Source: CAYFXE01 sp964347035 (GTDB lineage: Bacteria; Acidobacteriota; Aminicenantia; Aminicenantales; Aminicenantaceae). From it: a stretch of 64,000 bases of DNA. The stretch lies in NCBI GenBank assembly GCA_964347035.1, contig CAYFXE010000002.1, forward strand, positions 1 to 64,000, given 5' to 3'. A program made the position numbers and the translations under genes. How positions within the stretch are numbered: position 1 is the stretch's first letter; each line of letters starts with the position of its first letter. Under the pieces are notes generated by a model. The model ran no database searches and was not told the DNA's origin. It worked only from the letters and a program-made list of their open reading frames with translations. Below, piece after piece: positions 1-8,505 of this stretch.

Positions 1-9
1 AAACATGGT

Positions 10-52
10 GCGCCTGTAGCTCAGGGGATAGAGCGACGGACTCCGGATCCGA
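10..52 (+). tRNA. tRNA-Arg(CCG), 5' half only (truncated)
   Basis: Position 10 starts a normal tRNA 5' half: acceptor strand GCGCCTG (10-16), TA, D-stem GCTC/GAGC (19-22, 31-34) and anticodon stem and loop with anticodon CCG at 43-45. The 3' anticodon stem TCCG (48-51) pairs with CGGA (37-40). At 52 the match stops and AT-rich DNA follows; there is no variable loop, T-arm or CAGGCGC acceptor strand nearby. It is therefore a half gene, either cut by an integration or rearrangement or left by a misjoined contig. The anticodon reading is secure; the cause of truncation is inference. Confidence 0.75.
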
Positions 53-250
53 TTTTCTTATTTTCCCTAATCCTTGAAAACAAACTAATAGTCAGTCTTT
101 ATATACAAAAATACGCGATAATTTATTTGGTATAAATGATTTATGATGGCGTGTCATTAAAAGCAGAATGTGCCAATTGACTCGGATATTTTGCGCGTGA
201 TAAATTCATTCATGGATATCAGTGGCTAAAATTCACAAAAGGATAAAGTT

Positions 251-1981
251 ATGATTAGTAGATTAAGATCAGAAACTCAATTAAAAAGCTGGCTTTTAAT
301 TTTTCTTATGGTCGGATTGACAGTAATCTTGGCTCAAATTCTTGTCTGTAAGAAACCTGGCTCAGAAAGACAGGTTCAGATCGCTGTCGATGTAAACAGG
401 AACGAAAAGGTCGAATTCCGTGCGGATGAACAAGGGAAAAGCGAATGGACTCCTGAACGGGGGGCTACATTCCTTAATAATAATGACAGCGACCAGGGGA
501 CAAGAGCCCCCGACCATACAGATGAAGTCGTTAATGGTATTGAAGATCTTAAGGATCTGGCCGTCCTTAAAGTTAAAAGAATCCCTGATTTGCCGGATGA
601 TTCGCAGGTCACCATGACAGTCGATACAGCGTCCATGTCTCGGATTCGTCTCTTCATAAAAGCCGGTGAGAATGAGTATAGAAATCTGCCTCTCTTGGTT
701 AAACAAAACATAAATCCTGCACAGTTAAGACAAACAGACCTGGAATTAAGGATAGAAGCAAATTCTTATGCAGACAGCTCCTGGACCGGAGAAACGATCG
801 TAACACTCACTGTGAGTCGTTCTGAGGGGGAAACAGAGTCCGATCACGTCAAACTCAAAGTCGCCCCGTTCATTCTCCTACCTAACCTTAATGAAGGAAG
901 CGCTCTTTATGTGAGAGAATTCCCCGGGAGAAATGATGAGTTCTTAGAGAGACTGAGGGAGCTTGTTCCCGCTGCTGATGCTGAGTTAGTCGTAGTCCCT
1001 GCGGGAGATCCATATCCCCCTCGTCAAATCTGGCTTCAAGATACTATGGAGATCGGCTACTCCGAGATCCCTGGACAGAGGATGAATGTGGTTTTAAAAG
1101 CAAACAGGGGGAGAGCTCTCGATGATTATGCCAAACATAAGCTAATGGGACCTGATTTCGGTTGGGTCCAGGTTGGGACATTTCGTAAAGAATACGGCGG
1201 GGGAAGGGGTGGCAACGGTTGGCTGGACTGGTATGGGAATCTGGAGGTTACGCCGCCAGTTCCCGGATATCCATTGGGTCGGTTTTACTGCGGGTATAAT
1301 CCGGATGGTCCTGAAGACGCTTCCTTGAATCCTGAGATAATCAGCATGCTTGAAGCTCAAAAAATCCAAGGCCCGGCCTTACGCCTTGATACAGGATGGC
1401 TGCTTATAAAACATGTGGACGAGATGATATCATTCCTGCCCAGCAGCGATCTCGAGCGCCCGTTTAAAGTCCTTGTTGTTGATACAGAGGCTATGCTTGT
1501 TCTGCTGGAAAAATGGACAAGAGATGGATATGGTGAGATACCGATGCTCAATCTCTATTCCAAAAAAATGACGATAAAATCTCTCTACGAGAATAAAGAC
1601 CTGATAGATCTGAATAAATCACTACAGAAGGAACGAATCGAACCGAATATCGAGCTTCTAAAAAGAGAACTTGGCCTGAAGGAGGAGGATTTTATCAGAG
1701 TGCCGTCTCTTTTTGACAAGCATGGAACTTCGGTCGTCCCTAACATGGTCAATTCCACAATTCTGAACGGACATATCTTTATTGTCGCTCCCAACGGTCC
1801 TGTCATAGGCGGTATAGATCAGCTGGAGGAGGAAATGCGCAAGCTGCTTTCTTCTCTGCCATTGGAGCCGCATTTTCTGGATGCAAGGCTTTATCACAGA
1901 TGGGGGGGTGAAGTCCACTGTGCCACAAATGTTAAGAGAGAAGGATTTCGAACACCGTGGTGGTCAATGAAACATCCATAA
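251..1981 (+). CDS. Membrane-anchored protein-arginine deiminase (vertebrate PADI-type)
   Basis: Predicted to hydrolyse peptidyl-arginine to citrulline plus ammonia outside the cytoplasm. A hydrophobic N-terminal segment (about residues 14-33) is a signal anchor; C33 is a poor lipobox. Residues about 45-205 resemble the PAD middle (Ig-like, Ca-binding) domain, with acidic runs DVNRNE (47-52) and NNNDSDQG (76-83). Residues about 207-576 match the PAD catalytic domain: QDTMEIGY with D264, GPDFGWV, GNLEVTPP, HVDE with H388 and D390, ELLKRELGL, PNMVN and GGEVHCATN with nucleophile C557. These correspond to the Asp, His, Asp and Cys of human PADI4. Start supported by AAAGGA 9 bases upstream. It is much longer than the agmatine-deiminase-like bacterial PPAD. 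It lies beside a broken tRNA gene, consistent with lateral acquisition. Family assignment is firm; substrate and Ca dependence are inference. Confidence 0.93.
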   Translation: MISRLRSETQLKSWLLIFLMVGLTVILAQILVCKKPGSERQVQIAVDVNRNEKVEFRADEQGKSEWTPERGATFLNNNDSDQGTRAPDHTDEVVNGIEDLKDLAVLKVKRIPDLPDDSQVTMTVDTASMSRIRLFIKAGENEYRNLPLLVKQNINPAQLRQTDLELRIEANSYADSSWTGETIVTLTVSRSEGETESDHVKLKVAPFILLPNLNEGSALYVREFPGRNDEFLERLRELVPAADAELVVVPAGDPYPPRQIWLQDTMEIGYSEIPGQRMNVVLKANRGRALDDYAKHKLMGPDFGWVQVGTFRKEYGGGRGGNGWLDWYGNLEVTPPVPGYPLGRFYCGYNPDGPEDASLNPEIISMLEAQKIQGPALRLDTGWLLIKHVDEMISFLPSSDLERPFKVLVVDTEAMLVLLEKWTRDGYGEIPMLNLYSKKMTIKSLYENKDLIDLNKSLQKERIEPNIELLKRELGLKEEDFIRVPSLFDKHGTSVVPNMVNSTILNGHIFIVAPNGPVIGGIDQLEEEMRKLLSSLPLEPHFLDARLYHRWGGEVHCATNVKREGFRTPWWSMKHP

Positions 1982-2088
1982 ATCCTTTGTTCAGAACATA
2001 CATCTTGTGGAAATAAGACCATCTGACTAGGAATTAGAAGGCTTTAGTTTTACATCAAGAATAACTCTAAGGAAGGAGGTACTCAGCT

Positions 2089-3040
2089 ATGAAATCAAAA
2101 TGTATTTACACAGCAACTTTCCTTATGATCTTGATCGCTGTGGGATGTTTGGGAAACAAACCTGATGAAAAAGCTTCCGGGTTGATCACTTCGTTTTTAC
2201 AACAGGAGTTTGATCTTGCCGGAGAGCGTTTCCCGGAGAAACAGTATTATTTCATGGAGACAAAGGTTGTCCATTTTGCCCTGGATGGGAAACGTACCGG
2301 TGTCAATACCCTCAAGCTTCAGCTTGAATGTGTACCCGCCAGTTTATCGGGTAAAGAAGGAGATGAATACATTTGCAGGAGGTTCACAGTGCAAAAAGGA
2401 ACCGAATCCCCTGCTTCCATCCAGGCCCTCGACGGATGGTCATATATTTTTAAAGGAGGCTTGGACGAAAAAGGCCAGGTCTTCGGCATCGACCATAGCA
2501 GGTTCGAAAACCTTGAAACCGAAGACGGCAGCCCCCTGCCGCCCGATATGGCCTATTTTGTCTATAACACTTTTATCGATTTCCATGCCTTTTGCAATGT
2601 GTTTGCCGAAAGAACCAATGAGAGTAAGGGCATTCAACACCTGAAAACTATTGGCGAAAAAATAGTCCATGCTTCCGCTTTTTCAGAGCCTCCTGTGAAC
2701 CTGGGGAGTAATGTGGCAGAANNNNNNNNNNCTAGAATTTAAAGGGATAAGCCTTGTTGACGATATGCCCTGCAGTGTGGTTGCATTCGATTCCGGAGAG
2801 AGTTCTTTTATCATGATTATGCAGCCCATGCCGGAAATGGAGATAAAATCCGTTGGAAGCTCGCACTATAAAGGCGACCTTTACATTGACTTGAAATCGA
2901 ATTGGGTACGAAAGGTTGTTATGGGGGAAATAGTCGTTTCCGAAGCAATCCTGCCTGTGCCCCCTCATAAGGTCAATTCCGTGATAGAACGCACGACAAT
3001 TATCCAATCCGTGAGCCAAGCGGAATTCCTTCAGAACTGA
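2089..3040 (+). CDS. Lipoprotein of unknown function, split by assembly gap
   Basis: A good Shine-Dalgarno (AAGGAGGT) precedes the ATG. The N-terminus is a signal peptide with a lipobox-like LIAVGC, giving a lipid-anchored product. The first 211 codons run into a 10-N gap at 2722-2731. The reading frame resumes in a different phase after the gap and stops at 3040, so the true gap length is not 10. After the gap about 100 residues follow with alternating hydrophobic strands (LEFKGISLVDDMPCSVVAFD), resembling beta-rich LolA/RseB-like or outer-membrane lipoprotein-sorting folds, though I do not recognise a named family. Not coding-disrupted on present evidence; the phase change is explained by the gap. 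Confidence 0.7.
2722..2731. other. Assembly gap (10 N)
   Basis: Ten N bases inside the lipoprotein gene. The coding phase differs on the two sides, so the run is a placeholder of unknown length. Confidence 0.99.
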
Positions 3041-3216
3041 AACGGATTCCAAGATTGGAAATTCCTGTTTTTGATGCGGGGTGGGGGCGATATGCTTGGT
3101 CTTTAAAAGACCCATTACTTGAGAATCTCCATAATGATGACCGTTTTCAGAAAATGATGGCAAAGGTTAGAAATATGGTAGATGAAATGAGAAAAATAGT
3201 AGAAAGAGAATTATAG
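3037..3216 (+). pseudogene. C-terminal remnant of a TPR/adenylate-cyclase-type protein
   Basis: A frame that overlaps the lipoprotein stop reads LKRIPRLEIPVFDAGWGRYA, then WSLKDPLLENLHNDDRFQKM, then a charged helical tail ending at TAG 3214-3216. The pattern KDPxLxxLxxDxRF is the usual C-terminal end of large TPR-containing serine/threonine kinase or cyclase-like proteins. No start codon, ribosome site or upstream domains are present, so this is a left-over 3' end. Family resemblance is from memory of that terminal motif; moderate certainty. Confidence 0.45.
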
Positions 3217-3506
3217 GCAGAGCAATCAGGAAAGTAGTAAAGGCAAAGCCATAGAACAAAGTCATCGAATTTCGAATCCATCGCTCACTTGATTCTTATA
3301 ATCTCATAAACTATCTATTTTTTTTTATAAAACACTGCTAATTATAACGGACGGATCTGCTTGTAATCGGGAGAGATTCATTGAGAAAAAATCGCAACCT
3401 AATTCCCAGAAAAGACGTATATGTAATTGAACAGGAGAAATGGACAATCGGCAAGTTATCTACTCAGATGACTAATTTTAAAACAAATTCATTAAAGGAG
3501 GGCTTT

Positions 3507-5042
3507 ATGAAAAAAATTTCCCGACGTTCTTTTCTCAAATCCTCTGCGACCGCAGCAGCAGTGACTCTAGCTACACCGGTCTTACCCAAAGCCTGGTATG
3601 CTCTGGCTCGAGCAGAAAGTCCCGGGTATTTCGACCGAGAGTTTGGCGTTTCTGACAGCATTTATCAGAAAGTGCTGGCCAAAGCCTTATCCAAAGGCGG
3701 CGATTTTGCGGACATCTACTTCGAGCACACGATCAGCAACTGGATCATCCTCGAGGATGGCAAAGTCAGCCGAGCTTACAGCGATGTCGCTCTCGGTGTC
3801 GGTATCCGAACGGTTAAAGGTGACCAAGTCGGTTACGGGTTCACCCAGGAGCTGACAGAAAAACCGATGATTGCTGCTGCTTCGACTGCGGCTACGATTG
3901 CCAGCGTTCAGGCCACAAAACCCAAGGGCAAGTTCGAATGGTTGAAAACGAATGACTATTATCCACTTAAGACTCTGCTCACCTCTGTTCCTCTCGAGTC
4001 AAAACTGCCGTTAGTCCAATCCGCCAACGATAAGTGTTTTGCCTTATCGCCTCACGTTGTCAAAGTCTACGCCCAGTATCACGACCAGCAGAAACGGATC
4101 ATGATCGTCACCAGCGACGGCACAAAAGCCGAGGACCTGCAGCCCCGGAATTACATCTACACTTCTGTCGTTGCAGAGAAAAACGGTAAGCGCGAGAGGG
4201 CCGGCTGGAATATCGGCGGTCGCAAAGACTTCTCCTTCTACACCAAAGCGGTGGCAGAGAAAACAGCCAAGATGGCTGTCGATCGGGCACTCGTTCTTTT
4301 CGAAGCGGTTCAACCACCAGCAGGTGAGATGCCCGTGGTGTTGGGTCCTGGGGTAACCGGTGTGCTGCTTCACGAAGCCATCGGCCACGGGATGGAAGCC
4401 GATTTCAACCGGAAGAAAATCTCGACCTACGCGACGATGATCGGTAAGAAAGTCGCCGAACCTTTTGTTACGATCGTTGATGATGGGACCATGCCGAATT
4501 ACTTAGGCTCTATCAACGTCGATGATGAGGGCACACCCGGACAGAAGACCATTCTGGTCGACAAAGGGACTCTTTCAAGCTACATGTACGACAAGATATC
4601 TGCGCGGCACTACAAGGTTAAATCCACAGGAAACGGCCGTCGTCAAAGTTATCAGCACTATGTCCAACCCCGGATGAGAAACACGTACATGCTGGCCGGA
4701 TCGGCCACACCCGAGGATGTGATCAAGAGCGCGAAAAACGGTATTTATGTCCAGGATGTCAGTAACGGACAGGTCAAGATCGGAGAAGGAGATTTTGCTT
4801 TTTATGTCTCCCAGGGAAGGATGATAGAGAACGGAAAACTCACCGCACCCATCAAGGATATCAACATCATGGGTAACGGTCCGAAGATGCTCAAGAACAC
4901 CACTATGGTTGCAGATAATTTCGAGATGAACGAAGGAGGCAGCGGATCCTGTGGTAAAGGTGGTCAAGCCGTTCCTTGCGGTTTCGGTCAGCCGACTGTC
5001 TTGGTGAAGTCGATGACCGTCGGTGGCGTGAAGGCCAGATGA
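3507..5042 (+). CDS. tldD: TldD-family metalloprotease, TAT-exported
   Basis: TldD/PmbA (PF01523) peptidases act as TldD-TldE heterodimers that proteolyse unfolded or modified peptides. The start is ATG 3507, preceded by AAAGGAGG, although the frame is open further upstream. The protein begins with a twin-arginine signal (SRRSFLK, then an Ala-rich hydrophobic stretch), so it is exported folded. The zinc motif HEAIGHGME has H289, E290 and H294, the canonical HExxxH of TldD. C-terminal glycine-rich GSGSCGKGGQ is typical. Length about 511 aa is normal. It forms an operon with the next gene (13-base spacing to the ATG at 5056), its expected partner. Export is unusual relative to the cytosolic E. 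coli TldD but common in Bacteroidota and Acidobacteriota. Confidence 0.93.
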   Translation: MKKISRRSFLKSSATAAAVTLATPVLPKAWYALARAESPGYFDREFGVSDSIYQKVLAKALSKGGDFADIYFEHTISNWIILEDGKVSRAYSDVALGVGIRTVKGDQVGYGFTQELTEKPMIAAASTAATIASVQATKPKGKFEWLKTNDYYPLKTLLTSVPLESKLPLVQSANDKCFALSPHVVKVYAQYHDQQKRIMIVTSDGTKAEDLQPRNYIYTSVVAEKNGKRERAGWNIGGRKDFSFYTKAVAEKTAKMAVDRALVLFEAVQPPAGEMPVVLGPGVTGVLLHEAIGHGMEADFNRKKISTYATMIGKKVAEPFVTIVDDGTMPNYLGSINVDDEGTPGQKTILVDKGTLSSYMYDKISARHYKVKSTGNGRRQSYQHYVQPRMRNTYMLAGSATPEDVIKSAKNGIYVQDVSNGQVKIGEGDFAFYVSQGRMIENGKLTAPIKDINIMGNGPKMLKNTTMVADNFEMNEGGSGSCGKGGQAVPCGFGQPTVLVKSMTVGGVKAR

Positions 5043-5055
5043 AAGGAGATATGTG

Positions 5056-6378
5056 ATGAACAAAGACATCAAGAATTTGGCTGAATGGTCGATCAAGATC
5101 GCGAAATCTGCAGGTGCTGATGACTGCCGCGTAGGGATCAACTCCGAGCGACAAGTTGAGATAAGCTACCGCGAGCGAAAACCAGAGACTATCAAAGAGG
5201 CCTCCACGAGAGGGCTGGCCATCCAGGTTTACGTGAATGGTCGATATTCCAGTCAGAGCACTTCAGACCTGCGCAAGGATGCATTGAAAGACTTCATCTC
5301 CAATGCCGTCGCCACGACAAAGCTTCTGGCAGAGGATCCTTACCGTACCTTACCCGATCCAAAGCATTACGAGGGAAGAGCCAAGCTGGACTTAGGCCTT
5401 TATGATCCTGATTATGAGAAATTCACACCCGAGGCCAGACATAGCATGGTCAAGGCCATCGAGGAGGCCTGTTTAGCCAAGGGTGGGGATAAGGTTATCT
5501 CTGCCACAGCAGAAGAGCAGGATTACCACGAGGAATCATTCGTTATGACGAGCAACGGTTTCACCGGACATACAGAAAGCACCGCCTTTGTCGTCGTCGC
5601 TCAAATGACAGCTCAAGATGAGGGAGACCGGAGACCCACCGCCTATGACTATGCTGTCACCGTTAATAAAAAAGGCCTGCCCAAACCCGAAGAGATCGGG
5701 GCTGGGGCAGCTCAACGCACCCTCGATCTGCTCGGCGGCAAGAAACTCAAGACCGAGACCCTGCCGATCATTATCGAGAACCGGAATGTGGGCAGGATTT
5801 TCGGTGGACTCCTGGCAGGTATGTACGGCAGGAATATCCAACAAAAGCAGTCTTTCCTCGCGGATAAGAAAGGCCAGAAGGTGGCCAACAAACTTCTCAC
5901 TCTCATCGATGACCCCCACGTTGTTGGAGGATTGGGAAGCCGATTGTTCGACGGCGATGGCTTCGCAACCAAGAAGAGAACAATAATCGACGCCGGAGTC
6001 CTCAAGGAATTCTACGTGGATTGGTACTACAGCCGGAAGCTGGGCTGGGAACCGACCACAGGCGGACCTTCCAACCTGCTCATTCCTCCTGGCAAACGAT
6101 CGGTGAAGGAGATCATGAAGGATCTCGGCCGGGGCATATTTATCACTGGATTCATCGGCGGAAACTCCAACTCGACGACTGGCGACGCTTCGATCGGGAT
6201 CATAGGACAGCTCTTCGAGGGCGGAAAGAATGTGCAAGCTGTCTCGGAGATGAATATTGCTGGTAATCACCTGAAGTTTTGGAACCAGCTCGTGGAAGTC
6301 GCCAACGACCCTTACCCCTATTCTTCCTGGCGTATGCCCAGTTTGGTTTTTGAGGATGTGGTTGTCGCAGGAATCTAG
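5056..6378 (+). CDS. tldE: TldE/PmbA-family protein, TldD partner
   Basis: The non-catalytic partner of TldD: same fold without the HExxxH motif, consistent with what is seen here. Residues about 15-60 carry the DDCRVGINSERQVEISYRER stretch typical of the family's N-terminal domain, and the C-terminal half has the SNSTTGDASIGIIGQLFEGG core. I prefer ATG 5056 because AAAGGAG (5042-5048) lies 7 bases upstream; GTG 5053 is also possible. No signal peptide is visible, whereas its partner carries a TAT signal, so piggy-back export or a separate location is possible. Operon with tldD. Confidence 0.9.
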   Translation: MNKDIKNLAEWSIKIAKSAGADDCRVGINSERQVEISYRERKPETIKEASTRGLAIQVYVNGRYSSQSTSDLRKDALKDFISNAVATTKLLAEDPYRTLPDPKHYEGRAKLDLGLYDPDYEKFTPEARHSMVKAIEEACLAKGGDKVISATAEEQDYHEESFVMTSNGFTGHTESTAFVVVAQMTAQDEGDRRPTAYDYAVTVNKKGLPKPEEIGAGAAQRTLDLLGGKKLKTETLPIIIENRNVGRIFGGLLAGMYGRNIQQKQSFLADKKGQKVANKLLTLIDDPHVVGGLGSRLFDGDGFATKKRTIIDAGVLKEFYVDWYYSRKLGWEPTTGGPSNLLIPPGKRSVKEIMKDLGRGIFITGFIGGNSNSTTGDASIGIIGQLFEGGKNVQAVSEMNIAGNHLKFWNQLVEVANDPYPYSSWRMPSLVFEDVVVAGI

Positions 6379-6500
6379 AGATTAAATTCGAATTGATTTC
6401 GATGTTTTAGGGGATATAAACCTTATTTCTTGAAACGAGCACTCAAGGCTTGTGTCCTCATCATCTATTTTCTGGAAGATTTGTGTTTCCTAGTGAGGGT

Positions 6501-7055
6501 TCACTGGAAAAGAGGAGCAATGCAGGAGGTCAGGAGTTTCTGGACATCGAAATAATCAAACCGATACGAGGGGGCATAAAACCCCGAGAAGATGCCGACT
6601 CCAGTATCACTATCAGCCATTGACCAGGTATGGAATTTGAAGGTTAATCCATCCGCGGTTAGGATAGCATCGAGAGTCAGAATTTCAGGTTCCTGTGGGT
6701 GGGGTTGTCTATTGATTGGGGTAATGTCTGGGTATGATTTTTCACGCAAGAGGGAAATCATACTGTCGGCCAGATCCTCAGAGGTTGTTCCTTCTTGAAG
6801 CGGAATCAGGAAGATGATAAGCCCTGCTGTATCCGCTTCATTCTTCTCTTGGATGACCACTCCCATTTCTGTCTCTTGGACGATCCAGCCAGAGGGATAG
6901 CCGATTTTGAGACTGGGGTCGGCCCTAAATTCATAGATTTGAATCGGAATGTCTGTCTGAGCCAAGGCAGGGATACCTTTAAAGGAAATAAGAAAACACA
7001 GAACCCAAACCCAGGTTAGAAGATTCTTTCGATGGAATCTCCCGGCCGTTGTCAT
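6501..7055 (-). CDS. Secreted protein of unknown function (PsbP/DUF1795-like)
   Basis: 184 aa. A charged N-terminus and hydrophobic core (LLTWVWVLCFLISF) end in ALAQ, a clear Sec signal peptide with probable cleavage after ALA. The mature part starts with YEFRADPSLKIGYPSGW, the opening pattern of many small secreted PsbP- or DUF1795-like domains (a strand, then YP-xGW). No catalytic residues are evident. Transcribed convergently to tldE and in the same direction as the downstream DUF2089 operon, but separated from it by about 100 bp. Family link is tentative. Confidence 0.7.
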   Translation of the reverse strand: MTTAGRFHRKNLLTWVWVLCFLISFKGIPALAQTDIPIQIYEFRADPSLKIGYPSGWIVQETEMGVVIQEKNEADTAGLIIFLIPLQEGTTSEDLADSMISLLREKSYPDITPINRQPHPQEPEILTLDAILTADGLTFKFHTWSMADSDTGVGIFSGFYAPSYRFDYFDVQKLLTSCIAPLFQ

Positions 7056-7158
7056 TCCTTCCTTAGCCCTCTCAAACTTTTCAATGATAATTTTTTCTCT
7101 AGTTTAGTGAGGCCATCATACTAAAATTAAAAAACGAAAGCAAGGGGAAAAGATTTTT

Positions 7159-7584
7159 TTATTCGCAGAAGATCCGCACCTTTTCTTCCTTACTGTCCAC
7201 ATCCACGGTCAGGTCGTTGAGGTAGGCTAATAGCTCCTCGAGATTATCAGATTTGATTTTAGAGAGGTCCATATCGACACCCTTTTCTTTGAGGTGGGTC
7301 TCGATCTTGCCATGAACATCCCCGGGGATCAATGAGGCCAGTTTAATCCCTGCCCTCAGGAGTTGGAAAGGGACCCGAATATTCACCTTTTCTTTCTTGA
7401 CACTCTCCGGACCTGGTTCGACAACCACCCGGAGATACTTCGGAAACTCTTTTTCGTCTCGTTTCTCACGTGGTTCTGACTCGCCTGTTGGTTCAGAGAT
7501 AGCGGAGAGCAATTTATCTGCTTCCTCCACCGTGATTTTTCCCTGGGCTAACATATCCAGGATTCTTCGGCGATCTTCACTCAT
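7159..7584 (-). CDS. SHOCT-like domain protein (YvlB/LiaX N-terminal type)
   Basis: The first about 35 residues, EDRRRILDMLAQGKITVEEA, form the short amphipathic helix pair found at the N-terminus of YvlB/LiaX-type envelope-stress proteins and other SHOCT-like proteins. The rest is acidic and contains a conserved-looking VEPGPES...VNIRVPFQLLRAG patch like the adhesin-type repeat start. I choose ATG 7584 because AAAGGAGGA lies 7 bases before it; ATG 7590 would overlap the ribosome site. It is the third gene of a tightly packed unit with a small membrane protein and a DUF2089 regulator, suggesting a cell-envelope sensing module. Function inferred from family and context only. Confidence 0.75.
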   Translation of the reverse strand: MSEDRRRILDMLAQGKITVEEADKLLSAISEPTGESEPREKRDEKEFPKYLRVVVEPGPESVKKEKVNIRVPFQLLRAGIKLASLIPGDVHGKIETHLKEKGVDMDLSKIKSDNLEELLAYLNDLTVDVDSKEEKVRIFCE

Positions 7585-7597
7585 CCTCATTCCTCCT

Positions 7598-7879
7598 TTA
7601 ACGAAAATATATAGATACCTGATCCTTGGGATTTTCGGTCAGGATGTTCAGGCCGCGCATCGAACCGAGAAGACAGAAAAACGCTGGACCTAACTGGAGT
7701 AGCTTTTTCCCCGAACTCCGAGGCCAGAGGACGAGCGCGGCAATGATGATCAAAGGCGCTAAGGCAATGGCGATAACCAGTAGAATGAGCCAAACGATAA
7801 TGATCGGGAACCATAATCTGATTTTGGTCTTTCCGCTCTCGACAACATGCATCTTCATGAAAAACGGTGGCCAAATCAT
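7598..7879 (-). CDS. Small membrane protein in DUF2089 operon
   Basis: 93 aa with one long or two short transmembrane segments (FPIIIVWLILLVIAIALAPL, about residues 25-50) followed by a basic linker and a second hydrophobic patch. Start ATG 7879 overlaps the stop of the upstream DUF2089 gene as ATGA, so translation is coupled. A second Met lies at 7855. No named family recognised. Context suggests it is the membrane component of a regulator / membrane / SHOCT-like unit. Confidence 0.75.
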   Translation of the reverse strand: MIWPPFFMKMHVVESGKTKIRLWFPIIIVWLILLVIAIALAPLIIIAALVLWPRSSGKKLLQLGPAFFCLLGSMRGLNILTENPKDQVSIYFR

Positions 7880-8235
7880 TTTTTCAACCTTTCCAGGGCG
7901 TCCTCGACCGATAATTCCCCTTGCTCCAGCTTGCTCAAGATCTCGTTTTGAGAGGGAGGAGGATTGATGTCGACGAACTCAAGATGGCTGGCGATTTGAT
8001 TGAGGCGGTTCTTGACTGTCGGATAGCTGATGCCAAAGAGCTCTTCCATATCCTTTATAGAACCGTGGCTGCGGATAAAAGCAGTGACAAAGATCTGGTC
8101 CTCCATGGTCAGCTTAGCGAGAGGAGGGAGCTCGAAGAGACCTTCCAAGACAATATCCTTATCCATAAGCTTCACGCGCTCAACGATGATTGAGGCGCCC
8201 TGGGTGATTCTGGTTAGTTCTTGCCAATCTTTGAT
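7876..8235 (-). CDS. DUF2089-family helix-turn-helix regulator, non-AUG start suspected
   Basis: The segment EGLFELPPLAKLTMEDQIFV and then HGSIKDMEELFGISYPTVKN is the diagnostic core of DUF2089 (PF09862), a sigma-like or MarR-like helix-turn-helix; the N-terminal zinc ribbon of longer members is missing. The C-terminal helix (QGELSVEDALERL) resembles SHOCT-type helices. The first standard start is GTG 8175, but the frame is open for 20 more codons back to ATC 8235 (KDWQELTRITQGASIIVERV), and the only good ribosome site, AAAGGTGA (complement of 8243-8250), sits 7 bases before that ATC. No ATG, GTG or TTG fits. So either ATC initiates or an indel lies in the adjacent run of seven A. First gene of the operon. 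Confidence 0.8.
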   Translation of the reverse strand: MKDWQELTRITQGASIIVERVKLMDKDIVLEGLFELPPLAKLTMEDQIFVTAFIRSHGSIKDMEELFGISYPTVKNRLNQIASHLEFVDINPPPSQNEILSKLEQGELSVEDALERLKK

Positions 8236-8385
8236 CTTTTTTTCACCTTTAATTAATTTTCTTTAATAATATATGTAAAAAAATTAAATTTGTCAAGTAA
8301 AAAATTAATATAATTAATAAAATTATTAAAAAAAATCAAAAAATTTAATTTCTTTTCCATTTTTGATGGTCGGTTGGTCGCAACA

Positions 8386-8480
8386 AATTAGGGTCAGACC
8401 TTTATAAATTGATTTTTTTTTCGATTCATCATGTCATGTCTGCAGAAAAGCGCAAATTATCAAGGTCTGACCCCAATTTT
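8386..8480. repeat. GGGGTCAGACC long hairpin, copy 1
   Basis: Left arm AAATTAGGGTCAGACCTT (8386-8403) and right arm AAGGTCTGACCCCAATTT (8462-8479) are inverted repeats about 58 bases apart. The same arms recur at 22268-22353 and 22958-23040, and as a single arm at 29953. This looks like a REP/MITE-type element of the kind mobilised by RAYT/Y1 transposases; no transposase lies in this window. Confidence 0.8.
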
Positions 8481-8485
8481 GCTGG

Positions 8486-8505
8486 ATTCCCGCTTCAGCG
8501 GGAAT
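8486..8505. repeat. GGAATCC-type palindrome (REP-like)
   Basis: ATTCCCGCTTCAGCGGGAAT is a short perfect-arm hairpin. Close relatives occur at 15659, 26549, 40086-40257 and 49587 in intergenic DNA. Confidence 0.75.

Noticed and set aside
10..250. tRNA-Arg with a group I or other intron
   Set aside because: The break is after the 3' anticodon stem, not within the anticodon loop, and no 3' half with a T-arm and CAGGCGC acceptor strand appears downstream.
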